From contig JACKBI010000003.1 in NCBI GenBank assembly GCA_020634615.1, positions 186,001 through 250,000 on the forward strand: a stretch of 64,000 bases of DNA, in the 5' to 3' direction. Of the stretch, positions 25,260 to 34,492 are shown piece by piece. Each line of letters begins with the position of its first letter. The stretch's first letter is position 1. The translations under genes were made by a program, and so were the position numbers. The stretch comes from Anaerolineales bacterium. GTDB lineage: Bacteria; Chloroflexota; Anaerolineae; JAAEKA01. The notes under the pieces are model-generated. The model was not told the DNA's origin. It saw only the letters and a program-made list of their open reading frames with translations, and ran no database searches.

Positions 25260-26690
25260 ATGAGACGATTACGCATCTTTACGCTCGTAGCACTGCTCGC
25301 AGTGACGCTCGCCGCGTGCGCCCAGCCAGCCCCGACACCCGAGGTCGTTGTCCAGACCCAGATTGTCGAGAAGGAAGTCATTCAAACCGTAGAGGTAGTC
25401 CAGACTCAGATTGTCGAGGTCGAGAAGCAAGTTGTGACAGAGGTCACCGCCGTCCCGTCTCGCTCTGACGGACTCCCCATGTACACGGGCGGTCCCGCCG
25501 AAATCCGCATGGGTTGGTGGGGCAACGACGACCGCGCCGCCAGAACGCTGCAAGTCATCGAGCTGTTCCAGCTGGCCTATCCCGACATCAAAGTCGTGGG
25601 AGAGCCGAATGGCGGCACGCCTGACCACTTCGCGATCATCGACACGCAGCTTGCGGGCAACAACGCCCCCGACCTTATCCAGTTCGGCGGCAACTGGCCC
25701 GACTACCAGCAGTACCTGGAGCCGCTCAACGGCTATCTCGGCAAGCAGTTGATGATCGACACCCCTGAGCAGTTCGACCAGACGGCGCTTATCCCCGCGA
25801 CGGCAGCCGATGGCAACCTCTATGCCGTTAGTCTCGGTACAAACACCCTGGTCCTGGCCTATAACAAGACGATGATCGAGGCTGCAGGGATGGAGCTGCC
25901 GAAGGACAACATGACATGGGACGAGCTTATCGCCTACGGCACAGAGCTTAAGTCGAAACTCCCCGAGGGCGTCGCGCCGTTCGTGGATAACAGCACCAAC
26001 CAGGCTAACTACCTCAGCTACTTCTATCGTCAAGAAGGCACGCCGCTCTGGACTTCCGACGATGGCGGCAAATCCTACGCGACCGTTGAGTCTGCACAGA
26101 AATGGCTGCAAATGTGGGCGGACATGCGCGAGGCAGGGCTAATCCCCGATGCGGACACCACCGCGACCTATGCCGAAAGCGGCGCAGACAGCTCGGCGCT
26201 CGTGGCAGGCAAGGCAGCGATCGGTATGATCTGGAGCAACCAGATCGCAGGTTACCAGTCGGCCATGACTGACACGCTAGGCGCGACAACCCTCCCCGCG
26301 GGTGGTGAAGATTCGTACGTCATCCAGATGAGCCAGTACCTGGGCATGAACAAGGCCAGCGAGAACAAGGAAGCTGCGGCCCTGTTCATCAACTTCTTCG
26401 TTACCTCCCCAACGGCGGGCGCGATACTCCAGACCAATCGCGGCGTGCCTTCCTCGCCGGTTGTGCGTCAGGCAATCGATGTTGGCGCCTCCAAGACGGA
26501 CGCCGAGGTCTACAGGATCTACGATGTGGTAGCCGACCGCACGATCCCGCAAGACCCGAACCTCCCGAACGACCAGGAGTTTGTGAACGAGCTTGGGTTG
26601 ATCGGACAGCAGGTGGCGTTTGGAGAGTCCACCGTCGAACAGGGCGCTGCCGATCTGCAAGCATTGATCGAGCGGCTGGCGGTCAAGTAA
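25260..26690 (+). CDS. Sugar-binding lipoprotein of the CUT1 ABC transporter
   Basis: 476 residues. The ATG at 25260 follows CAGGAG by about ten bases. Signal peptide with lipobox LAAC near residues 17-20, then a Val/Gln/Glu stalk with the repeat VVQTQIVEKEV, common in Chloroflexota binding proteins and likely a coiled or extended tether. The mature domain matches family 1 solute-binding proteins: RMGWWGNDDRAARTLQVIEL, APDLIQFGGNWPDY, AVSLGTNTLVLAYNKTM and GKAAIGMIWSNQIAGYQS. It delivers sugar to the two preceding permeases. A 13-bp hairpin lies just downstream of the stop. Confidence 0.92.
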   Translation: MRRLRIFTLVALLAVTLAACAQPAPTPEVVVQTQIVEKEVIQTVEVVQTQIVEVEKQVVTEVTAVPSRSDGLPMYTGGPAEIRMGWWGNDDRAARTLQVIELFQLAYPDIKVVGEPNGGTPDHFAIIDTQLAGNNAPDLIQFGGNWPDYQQYLEPLNGYLGKQLMIDTPEQFDQTALIPATAADGNLYAVSLGTNTLVLAYNKTMIEAAGMELPKDNMTWDELIAYGTELKSKLPEGVAPFVDNSTNQANYLSYFYRQEGTPLWTSDDGGKSYATVESAQKWLQMWADMREAGLIPDADTTATYAESGADSSALVAGKAAIGMIWSNQIAGYQSAMTDTLGATTLPAGGEDSYVIQMSQYLGMNKASENKEAAALFINFFVTSPTAGAILQTNRGVPSSPVVRQAIDVGASKTDAEVYRIYDVVADRTIPQDPNLPNDQEFVNELGLIGQQVAFGESTVEQGAADLQALIERLAVK

Positions 26691-26991
26691 CTTCCGGAAA
26701 AAGCGACGGTTACCAACGTGCGGGGTCTCACGACCCCGCACGTTCACCACGATCTGGCCCACCAACAGCAGCCATGCGCGGGATCAACCCGCCACGACCA
26801 CGCCTGCAAGCTTTGCCCCTGACTGCTGTCGAATTAGTCTCCTCTCGCCCTTGAGCTAGCAGACCGCCATTGCCGCGCGGGAAAATTGTCTTCGTCCCAC
26901 AGATCGATCAGCCTGCCTCCAGGCTTGACAGATCGCGCCCGACGGGTAAAACCAGAGTAACGCCAAAGAGAAACTGGAGCTTCTTCTTGAC
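26691..26991 (+). other. Intergenic region between sugar-binding protein and rhamnosidase
   Basis: No gene seen. It holds the 13-bp hairpin at 26715-26744 and, beyond that, nothing recognisable except a TTGACA directly in front of the rhamnosidase ATG, too close to serve as that gene's promoter. The rhamnosidase may be read from the upstream operon or from an unseen promoter here. Confidence 0.45.
26715..26744 (+). terminator. Hairpin after the sugar-binding protein gene
   Basis: Perfect 13-bp stem (26715-26727 with 26732-26744, left arm AACGTGCGGGGTC) and a four-base loop. No U-run follows, so it is either a weak terminator or, as in many transporter operons, a structure that stabilises the binding-protein part of the mRNA. 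Confidence 0.5.
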
Positions 26992-29721
26992 ATGCTAATT
27001 GCTGACAACCTTGTTTGTGAGTATTTCACCAACCCTATCGGCCTGGACGTCAGGCGGCCCCGCTTGAGCTGGCAGGTTGGCGCCAGCCATCGCGGCGCGC
27101 GACAGACCGCTTTCCGCATCCTTGTAAGCAGCAATCCAGCCAGCCCGGACAGCCGGTCACTCGATGTGCTGTGGGACACGGGCAAAGTAACGTCCGACAC
27201 TATGCTGCACGTGCCTTACGACGGTCCCGCACTGCAACCCGGTCAGCGCTGCTCCTGGCGTGTCCGGGTGTGGGACGAGAACGATGTTGCTTCAGCATGG
27301 AGCGACGTCGCCTTCTGGGAAATGGGTTTGCTCGACAGCAGCAATTGGCAAGCTGACTGGATCACGCCCGATTGGGATGAGGACATCAACGAGGCGCAGC
27401 CGGCTCCGCTGTTGCGTCGCAGTTTCAGCAGCAACGGAGATCTTGTCGCCGCCCGCATCTACGCCACCAGCCTGGGGCTTTACGAGTTGTGGCTCAATGG
27501 CCAGCGTGTCGGCGATGCTGTGCTGACGCCCGGCTGGACCAGTTACCACCATCGGCTGCAATACCAAACCTATGACGTGACAGGACTGATACGCGCGGGC
27601 GAGAATGCGCTGGGTGCGCTTCTGGGCGACGGCTGGTATCGCGGCTATCTGGGCTCCAGCAGAAACCGGAACATCTACGGCGAGCGGCTGGCGCTTCTCC
27701 TGCAACTTCACCTGACTTATGCCGATGGCCGGGTTGAGATCGTCAACAGCGATCCCGCATGGCGCGCAACCACCGGACCCATCCTGATGTCCGACATCTA
27801 CAACGGCGAGACCTACGACGCTCGCCTGGAAATGCAAGGCTGGAACGATGCCGGCTTTGACGACAGCGATTGGTGCGGCGTGCGTCAACTTGATCATGAC
27901 AAACGGATCGTCATTGCACAAGAGGGGCCGCTAGTCCGTCGCCAGGAGGAAATCGAGCCGGCGTGCGTCCTCCATTCTCCCAACGGCGAGATTATTCTCG
28001 ACTTTGGCCAGAACATGGTCGGATGGGTGCGCATGCGTGTCCGCGGCCCGCGCGGCGCCACAGTTACCCTGCGTCACGCCGAAGTGCTGGATCAGCAGGG
28101 CAACCTCTACACAGAAAACCTGCGCACGGCCGACCAGCTCGTGCGCTACACCTTGAAGGGCCTGGTCGACGCTGATGAGGTGTTCGAGCCTCATTTTACC
28201 TTTCAAGGCTTTCGTTACGTGGCTGTGGAGGGGTTTCCCGGCCAGCCTGCTCTGGACGATTTCACCGGCGTGGTGGTTTATTCGGACACGCCAGAAACCG
28301 GCGCGTTCGAATGCTCCAATCCGCTGATCAACCAGTTGCAGCGCAACGTCGTCTGGGGCCAGAAAGGCAATTTCGTCGATGTGCCCACCGATTGTCCCCA
28401 GCGCGATGAGCGCCTCGGCTGGACCGGTGACACACAAGTCTTCATCCGCACCGCCTGTTTCAACATGGATGTGGCTGCGTTCTTCACCAAATGGCTGCAC
28501 GACCTGCGCGCCGATCAACTGCCCGACGGCAATGTGACGTTCGTGACGCCGGACGTTCTGACTGAACTCAACGCCCGCCGGCCGGATCCGCTTCGAAGCG
28601 CCGGAGCTGCGGCCTGGGGTGACGCAGCGGTGATCTGTCCCTGGACGGTCTATCAATGTTACGGGGACCGACGCCTGCTCGAAGAGCAATATGAAAGTAT
28701 GGTTGGCTGGGTCGAATTCATCCGCGGCCGGTCAGACGACGACCACATCTGGCGCCGTGATTTCCAGTTCGGTGACTGGCTGGATTTCCGCGGCACCGAT
28801 GATCGCTGGCCCACTCCGGTAACCAACCACGAGCTGATTGCTACTGCGTTTTATGCCTATAGCACCCAGTTGCTTGCTAATGCAGCCGATGTGTTGGGCA
28901 AGTCCGGCGATGCCAGGCACTACGCCGAGCTGGCAAACAATATCAAGGCGGCCTTCAACAGTGAGTTCGTAACACCAGCAGGTCGTGTCGGACCCAACAC
29001 CCAAACCGCCTATGTGCTGGCGCTGCAGTTCGACCTGCTGCCGGAGCGACTGCGGCCACTGGCTGCCAAACGCCTGGCCGAGGAAATACGCCTGGGCGAC
29101 TATCACGTGACCACCGGATTTGTCGGCACGCCCTATGTCTGCCACGTCCTGAGCCGTTTCGGCTACGCCGATGTAGCGTACCGGCTGCTGACCCAGGAGG
29201 GCTATCCTTCCTGGTTGTATCCTGTCAAGCAGGGCGCCACGACAATCTGGGAGCGCTGGGATGGCATCAAGCCAGACGGCAGCTTTCGCAACGCCAGCAT
29301 GAACTCGTTCAATCATTATGCCTACGGGGCCATCGGCGACTGGTTATACCGCGTGGTAGCCGGAATTGAACTGGATCCTGATGTGCCCGGCTACAAGCGT
29401 ATCCTGATCCAGCCCCAGCCGGGCGGTCAACTGACCTATGCGAAAGCTCGCCTGGATTCGCCGTATGGCAGGATCGAGTCGCACTGGATGGTTGAAGATG
29501 ATGAGTTCAGGTTGGCTGTGACCATCCCGGCCAACAGCGAGGGTATCGTTCGTCTGCCAGCTCAGGCGATTGCCGACGTCACCGAACAGGGCCATGCTTT
29601 GAGTCAGGTCGAAGGCATTCGTGAGACTCGGCAAGATGGTGACACTGTTGTCATGACCATAGGTTCTGGTCAATATCACTTTGTATCCAGGTGGGTACCT
29701 TTTAAAGCTTCAGAGGACTGA
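26992..29721 (+). CDS. Alpha-L-rhamnosidase (GH78)
   Basis: 909 residues, no signal peptide, so cytoplasmic. It removes terminal alpha-linked L-rhamnose from oligosaccharides such as rhamnogalacturonan fragments. Domain order fits GH78: N-terminal Ig-like domain beginning CEYFTNPIGLDVRRPRLSWQ, a carbohydrate-binding beta domain (LGLYELWLNGQRVGDAVL, EIILDFGQNMVGWVR), then the (alpha/alpha)6 catalytic domain with FVDVPTDCPQRDERLGWTGD near residues 461-480, where the acidic residues of the active site lie, and GATTIWERWDGIKPDGSF near 746-763, and a C-terminal beta domain. The stop codon lies inside the first arm of a palindrome pair, so the last residues may be supplied by that element. Confidence 0.93.
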   Translation: MLIADNLVCEYFTNPIGLDVRRPRLSWQVGASHRGARQTAFRILVSSNPASPDSRSLDVLWDTGKVTSDTMLHVPYDGPALQPGQRCSWRVRVWDENDVASAWSDVAFWEMGLLDSSNWQADWITPDWDEDINEAQPAPLLRRSFSSNGDLVAARIYATSLGLYELWLNGQRVGDAVLTPGWTSYHHRLQYQTYDVTGLIRAGENALGALLGDGWYRGYLGSSRNRNIYGERLALLLQLHLTYADGRVEIVNSDPAWRATTGPILMSDIYNGETYDARLEMQGWNDAGFDDSDWCGVRQLDHDKRIVIAQEGPLVRRQEEIEPACVLHSPNGEIILDFGQNMVGWVRMRVRGPRGATVTLRHAEVLDQQGNLYTENLRTADQLVRYTLKGLVDADEVFEPHFTFQGFRYVAVEGFPGQPALDDFTGVVVYSDTPETGAFECSNPLINQLQRNVVWGQKGNFVDVPTDCPQRDERLGWTGDTQVFIRTACFNMDVAAFFTKWLHDLRADQLPDGNVTFVTPDVLTELNARRPDPLRSAGAAAWGDAAVICPWTVYQCYGDRRLLEEQYESMVGWVEFIRGRSDDDHIWRRDFQFGDWLDFRGTDDRWPTPVTNHELIATAFYAYSTQLLANAADVLGKSGDARHYAELANNIKAAFNSEFVTPAGRVGPNTQTAYVLALQFDLLPERLRPLAAKRLAEEIRLGDYHVTTGFVGTPYVCHVLSRFGYADVAYRLLTQEGYPSWLYPVKQGATTIWERWDGIKPDGSFRNASMNSFNHYAYGAIGDWLYRVVAGIELDPDVPGYKRILIQPQPGGQLTYAKARLDSPYGRIESHWMVEDDEFRLAVTIPANSEGIVRLPAQAIADVTEQGHALSQVEGIRETRQDGDTVVMTIGSGQYHFVSRWVPFKASED

Positions 29722-29794
29722 CAGTCCTGGTCTTGTGACAAATTGAGTGTCGCGCCAGTTGAAGCTCTGGTGATTGACAAGGACTGTCAGTCCT
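29714..29794. repeat. Paired palindrome at the 3' end of the rhamnosidase gene
   Basis: AGGACTGACAGTCCT at 29714-29728 and its exact reverse complement at 29780-29794 are separated by 51 bases. The first copy contains the rhamnosidase stop codon (29719-29721). The layout parallels the pair at 10082-10177. Confidence 0.65.
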
Positions 29795-30456
29795 GGCTGA
29801 ATAGTCACCCAGGTGAACTGAATAGAGGAGCATGCGTATCGGCGCATTGGAGATCGGTCCCCTGTTGCCATGCCAACCCAGTATCCCCGGCGGAGCAACG
29901 ATACATCGCGATGCTTGAGTGACAGCAAGAGCATGGCGAAGCAGATCATGGCCATAATTCCCTGATAGATCCCCGAGACGGAGTAGCTCGGGGATCTGCT
30001 CTTGAAATGTGTTCGCAGATCGCTCCTGTAACCGAGGAGTGCTCTGTATGCGTTCCATGTTGCGGATCAACTCCTTATCATCCGTGGAGGGGGATCAGAA
30101 ATGGGCGGAAATGACAGTTACGCGACCGGGGACGGCTCGCCTCGACACAGCGGCATGTCGGTCAGTATCTAGCGGGCAACATCTGGAGCCTTTGGTCTGT
30201 TCCCACACAAGTCGGAATTATCCAACACTTGGACGTAATCATCCAAGTCAAATATGATAGAATATCCAATATCACCAGAATAAATATGCACCCAGGCTAT
30301 TTGGTCCTGGTAGCTGACTTGGTGCGCAGCCATTTCATTGAGGATATGGATAATTCTGCTTGGAGGTGACTATAGAATCAAGCATTGACGCATGCCCCGT
30401 TTCGTCTTTCCTACAACCCCCATTTGCTTTCCCCAAGCGTCCACAGGAGGACAATC
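29722..30456 (+). other. Long intergenic region with palindromes and the second operon's promoter
   Basis: No credible gene was found in these 735 bases. They hold the palindrome pair at 29714-29794, a hairpin with 11-bp arms (29967-29977 and 29987-29997, AGATCCCCGAG), and a promoter with overlapping inverted repeat near 30227-30258. The stretch 30260-30450 shows nothing further except the ribosome site AGGAGG at 30446-30451. Confidence 0.55.
30227..30258 (+). promoter_or_regulatory. Promoter with overlapping inverted repeat before the Opp-type operon
   Basis: TTGGAC at 30229-30234, 18-base spacer, TATGAT at 30253-30258. The inverted repeat ACTTGGA (30227-30233) and TCCAAGT (30242-30248), eight bases apart, covers the -35 region and spacer, a natural operator position. 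It is unlike the LacI operator at 22154, so a different regulator is implied. Confidence 0.5.
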
Positions 30457-32589
30457 GTGATTACCAATAAACGCTACATTGTTGGGCTACTGATTCTACT
30501 GATGTCCATATTGATAGGCGCTTGCAGCAGCGCTCCAGTAGATACAACGGCTATTGATGCTGCCAACGCTACAGCTGCTACAGCCGAGGCCAAACTGGCA
30601 GAAGCTGAGGCTGCCGCAGCAAAAGCGGAGGCAAATGCCGCTGCCAGCGCAGAGGAGATAGCAGCCGCCAAAGCTGAAGCAGAAGCTGCCAAGGTCGAGG
30701 CTGAGGCCGCCATGGCCGCGGCTGAAACAGCTAAGGCCGAAGCTGCAGCAGCAGTTCCGGCAGCGGAAGTGGAAATGACAGATGTCGGTACGCCGCGCAA
30801 TGAGACGCTGATCTTCCAGACATTTGACCGGCAAACCGCAGACCCCGGCAATATGAACCCCATGTTGGCGTATGCGCGCTGGCGTGGATTCAGGGAGCTT
30901 GGCTGGGGTTGGCTCTGGGAAACAGATACCGGGACCGGCGAGTCCTACGGGGAACTGGCTGCCGGGCCGGCTGAACCGCTCAACGACGAACACACCAAGT
31001 TTAGAGTTAAGCTCAAAGAGGGCATCTACTGGAGTGACGGTGTTGAGTTCACGGCCGACGACGTCATCTATACACTGGAGACCAATTTTGCGTGTAAAGA
31101 CATTGCGACACGCGTGACGGGAGTTGTCACCTACGTCAAAGAGGGCGGCTGGGAGAAGATCGACGACTACACAGTCGAAATCGAGACTCAGAAACCGTCT
31201 TACGACTTCCAGCAGAACCTGGGTGTTCGCACCTGGGGTTCAAATTTCGTGCCCCTGCCCAAGCATGTGTTCGAGAAGGAGAACGCCTGCGAATTTCGCA
31301 ACACCTATCCAGTTACGTTGGGACCATACGTCATCAAGGAATTTGATGAAAACGGGTTCTGGCATTTGTGGGAACTGCGTGAAGATTGGCAACGCTCAGC
31401 ATGGGCAGACTTGGATAAAGACGGCTTTATGCCGAAATACGTGCTCTACAAGGACTACGGACCCGAAGAGACGCGCTCCCTGTCCTTCGTCCAGAACGCG
31501 TACGACGTCGACACCTTCATGAGCCCTGACACGATCAAAGCGGTTCAGAATCTCAACGACTCAGTTACGACGTTCTCGCCCACTATGCCGTACCACAACA
31601 TGGATGATGCCTGTGTTTATGGCATGTTGATCAATATGCAGCAACCCCCCTATGACCTGAAGAACGTTCGTTGGGCGCTAGCCCTGGCCATGGACCTGGA
31701 GTCAATCGCCATTAACGCCGTAAGTGGTGAAGCGATCGTCTCGCCGTGGCCGATGGCCGACACTCAGATTCTGCGCCCGATCTACTACGACCCCCTGCAA
31801 CCTTGGTTGGAGGAGTTTACTCTTGACGACGGTTACCAACCGTTTAACCCGAACTTCGGGGCAGAACTGGCTGCTAAGCTAAAGGAAGGCGGCGCTGAGG
31901 ACATCCCCGAAGACACCACGGACTTCGGCGTTGGCTGGTGGAAATACGATGTAGAGGAGGCTGCCAAGCTGTTGGAAGCGGAAGGTTTCACCAAGAATGC
32001 CGACGGCAACTGGCTGCTGCCCAGCGGTGAAGAGTGGGTTGTGAACCTGATCATCCCCAGTGACTGGAACAAGGTCATGCAGCGGATAGGCTTCGCGGTT
32101 GCCGACAGTTGGCGAACTGCTGGTATCCAAACGAACGTACGGCAGGTCGATAGCGCCGAGAATTCTACGGTTCAGACGATCAATGCCCAGCACGAAGTCC
32201 AGTTCATGTGGACCAACTGTATCTTCACGCCAAGCTGGATGGGCGCCTGGCAGGAGCTTCAACCAGGCCATATCAAAGCGGGTGATTCCCAGGAACGAAA
32301 TGATGCCAACCGCCAGCAGTGGGACAACGAAACCGTCTACAAGTTGGTTGAGGACTCCAAATCGCTGGAACAGGACTCAGAGGAGTTCTATGAAAATGGT
32401 CGTTTGATCATGAAGGAATTCGTGACGGATATGTCCTGGATCAACATGATGAACATTCCGACCACGATCCCCACCAACGAACATTACTGGACGGGCTTCC
32501 CCAAGGCAGATAACTACTACGCAGTACCCTATTCCTGGTGGAGTTCCGCCAAAGAGATGGTCGCTGCTATCCAACCGACAGGGAACTAG
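30457..32589 (+). CDS. Opp/Dpp-type solute-binding lipoprotein with long Ala-rich tether
   Basis: About 710 residues from a GTG with AGGAGG five bases upstream. Signal sequence KRYIVGLLILLMSILIGACS with lipobox IGAC. Residues roughly 28-110 are an Ala/Glu/Lys heptad-like stretch (units such as AEAKLAEAEAAAAKAEA), likely a long coiled-coil or helical stalk that lifts the binding domain off the membrane. The rest is a family 5 extracellular binding protein: AAGPAEPLNDEHTKFRVKLK, GIYWSDGVEFTADDVIYTLE, LGPYVIKEFDENGFWHL, PYDLKNVRWALALAMD. Family 5 proteins bind peptides, nickel or oligosaccharides; the sugar-enzyme genes downstream make an oligosaccharide the likeliest ligand. Confidence 0.88.
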   Translation: MITNKRYIVGLLILLMSILIGACSSAPVDTTAIDAANATAATAEAKLAEAEAAAAKAEANAAASAEEIAAAKAEAEAAKVEAEAAMAAAETAKAEAAAAVPAAEVEMTDVGTPRNETLIFQTFDRQTADPGNMNPMLAYARWRGFRELGWGWLWETDTGTGESYGELAAGPAEPLNDEHTKFRVKLKEGIYWSDGVEFTADDVIYTLETNFACKDIATRVTGVVTYVKEGGWEKIDDYTVEIETQKPSYDFQQNLGVRTWGSNFVPLPKHVFEKENACEFRNTYPVTLGPYVIKEFDENGFWHLWELREDWQRSAWADLDKDGFMPKYVLYKDYGPEETRSLSFVQNAYDVDTFMSPDTIKAVQNLNDSVTTFSPTMPYHNMDDACVYGMLINMQQPPYDLKNVRWALALAMDLESIAINAVSGEAIVSPWPMADTQILRPIYYDPLQPWLEEFTLDDGYQPFNPNFGAELAAKLKEGGAEDIPEDTTDFGVGWWKYDVEEAAKLLEAEGFTKNADGNWLLPSGEEWVVNLIIPSDWNKVMQRIGFAVADSWRTAGIQTNVRQVDSAENSTVQTINAQHEVQFMWTNCIFTPSWMGAWQELQPGHIKAGDSQERNDANRQQWDNETVYKLVEDSKSLEQDSEEFYENGRLIMKEFVTDMSWINMMNIPTTIPTNEHYWTGFPKADNYYAVPYSWWSSAKEMVAAIQPTGN

Positions 32590-32604
32590 TTAGCATCGCA
32601 TCAC

Positions 32605-32636
32605 AAGGGAGCAGCTCAGGTCTGAGCTGCTCCCTT
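32605..32636 (+). terminator. Hairpin between binding-protein and permease genes
   Basis: Perfect 14-bp stem (32605-32618 with 32623-32636; left arm AAGGGAGCAGCTCA) and loop GGTC, followed by CAACAATTG with no U-run. Placed 16 bases after the binding-protein stop and 25 before the permease, it probably limits read-through or protects the upstream mRNA so that the binding protein is made in excess. Confidence 0.6.
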
Positions 32637-32660
32637 CAACAATTGTAACCGGAGCAGGAA

Positions 32661-33662
32661 ATGGCACTATTCCAGTATATTGTCGGCAGATTTGTATCAT
32701 ATTTTGTGGTGCTGTTCATTGGCCTGACAATCACCTTTTTTCTGCCGAGGCTCATGCCCAGCGATCCCATCGAGCAATACATTTTTGAACTCCAGTCCCA
32801 GGCGGGGCAGACCATGTCACCTGACGAGATGGCGAACCTGCGCGAGACACTGAGCCAGATCTATGGCCTTGACGGCAGTCTCGTTTCTCAATATCTGGGT
32901 TATCTTGAGCGCGTCATATTGCATTTTGATTTTGGACCTTCATTCGCGTCGTTTCCCGCACCGGTAATCGGCTTCATTGTCAGAGCGCTTCCATGGACGC
33001 TGGGATTACTGGTGACAACTACCTTGATTGCCTGGACAATTGGTAATCTGATTGGCTTGCGGGCAGGTTATCATCACAATAGCCGTGCCGCAACGGTGAT
33101 GGAGGTAGTCGGAGTCGCGCTCTACCCGATACCGTACTATATTGTAGCGCTCGTTCTGATCATGGTATTCGGTTACCTGTTATCGATCTTTCCATTGACG
33201 ACGACCATTCGTCCCGGTCCGTTGACATTCGCAAAGATGCGTGTCATTCTCTACAATTCGGTTCTGCCCGCGCTGTCTATTATCGTGGTCGGCCTTGGCT
33301 GGAACATCCTCAGCATGAAAGCGCTTTCATTCGCTCATAAGGAAGAAGGCTATGTAACCTTTGCCAGGCTCAAAGGAACGCCTTCAAGAACGATCATGAA
33401 CAGTTATGTGGGCAGAAACTCGCTTCTGCCGCAAATTACCGGACTGACGCTCTCTCTGGGTGCGATTTTCAGCGGCGCCTTGCTCATTGAGATTCTCTTC
33501 TCCTACCCGGGCATGGGCTTGCTGATGCGAACCGCTGCCAGCAGCGGTGATTACAACATGCTTTATGGCACGATCCTCGTGACTATCTTCGCTGTCGCCA
33601 CAGCTACACTCGTGCTTGATCTGATATATCCAGTGTTTGATCCAAGAATCCGGTACAGGTAA
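32661..33662 (+). CDS. Opp/Dpp-type ABC permease, first subunit
   Basis: 333 residues, six helices, DppB/OppB type. The N-terminus YIVGRFVSYFVVLFIGLTI and FFLPRLMPSDPIEQYI are characteristic (the R-x-x-P-G-D-P-like loop reads RLMPSDP). The EAA-type loop is seen in YVTFARLKGTPSRTIMNSYV followed by NSLLPQITGLTLSLG, and the C-terminus SYPGMGLLM...DYNMLYGTILV is standard. Partner of the permease that begins five bases later. Confidence 0.92.
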   Translation: MALFQYIVGRFVSYFVVLFIGLTITFFLPRLMPSDPIEQYIFELQSQAGQTMSPDEMANLRETLSQIYGLDGSLVSQYLGYLERVILHFDFGPSFASFPAPVIGFIVRALPWTLGLLVTTTLIAWTIGNLIGLRAGYHHNSRAATVMEVVGVALYPIPYYIVALVLIMVFGYLLSIFPLTTTIRPGPLTFAKMRVILYNSVLPALSIIVVGLGWNILSMKALSFAHKEEGYVTFARLKGTPSRTIMNSYVGRNSLLPQITGLTLSLGAIFSGALLIEILFSYPGMGLLMRTAASSGDYNMLYGTILVTIFAVATATLVLDLIYPVFDPRIRYR

Positions 33663-33667
33663 CTGCC

Positions 33668-34492
33668 ATGAAGATGAACAACCGTTTGAAAATCGGTATT
33701 GTCATACTCACAATCATGGTCTTGGGAAGCTTTCTTCTCCCTTTGTTTCACGACGCTGACCCAACCAAGCAAGGCACCTTCCCCAAGAATCTGCCTCCCA
33801 GCCTTGCGCATGTGCTGGGAACCAACAGTCTGGGTCAGGATCTCTTCTGGTGGCTGGTATACGCTGTGCGCAATTCGCTGATACTTGGTGTTTCGGTGAG
33901 TATTTTCACGACCCTGATTGCTGGCACGGTGGGCTTGACTGCCGGATACATTGGCGGCGGGTCTGACAGAGTTATCATGACTCTGACTGATGTAATTATC
34001 GCTATACCGGTGTTCCCGATCCTGATCGTGCTGGCCACGCTCGTGCGCGGCCAAACGTCCTTCCTGATTGTAAGTGTTATCCTCATATTCTTTGGCTGGG
34101 CCTGGGGCGCTCGGCGGGTTCGATCAATGGCGCTATCGCTGCGAGAAAGGGAATTCATCAATGTGGCGAAGTTTTCGGGTTCCACAACGCTGAAAATCGT
34201 TTTCAGGGAAGTGTTTCCGTATGTCTTTGCCTTCATGGTCGTTGATTTCATCAATGCCATCCTTTGGGTAATCAATACAGAAGCAGCGCTGGCGGTAATT
34301 GGCTTGTCGAACGTTGAAATTCCTACACTGGGCTCAATCGTCTTTTGGGCACTAAACTACAATGCCTTGTTTATCGGCCAATACATGTGGATCGTGGCGC
34401 CTGTTGTCGCCACGGTAGTCCTGTTCTTAGGGCTTTTCCTGACATCGACTGGTTACAACCAGATGTATGCCACCAGGCGCGGACATTCATGA
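33668..34492 (+). CDS. Opp/Dpp-type ABC permease, second subunit
   Basis: 274 residues, DppC/OppC type. Seen: LPPSLAHVLGTNSLGQDLFW (the HxLGTDxxGRD block in variant form, with N and Q), NSLILGVSVSIFTTLIAGTVG, TLTDVIIAIPVFPILIVLA, and the ATPase-docking segment ALSLREREFINVAKFSGST. The C-terminal region WVINTEAALAVIGL...IPTLGSIVFWA is typical. The stop overlaps the first ATPase gene by four bases. Confidence 0.92.
   Translation: MKMNNRLKIGIVILTIMVLGSFLLPLFHDADPTKQGTFPKNLPPSLAHVLGTNSLGQDLFWWLVYAVRNSLILGVSVSIFTTLIAGTVGLTAGYIGGGSDRVIMTLTDVIIAIPVFPILIVLATLVRGQTSFLIVSVILIFFGWAWGARRVRSMALSLREREFINVAKFSGSTTLKIVFREVFPYVFAFMVVDFINAILWVINTEAALAVIGLSNVEIPTLGSIVFWALNYNALFIGQYMWIVAPVVATVVLFLGLFLTSTGYNQMYATRRGHS

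Noticed and set aside
30474..30863. Minus-strand Ala/Ser-rich frame
   Set aside because: Antisense of the Ala-rich stalk of the Opp-type binding protein.
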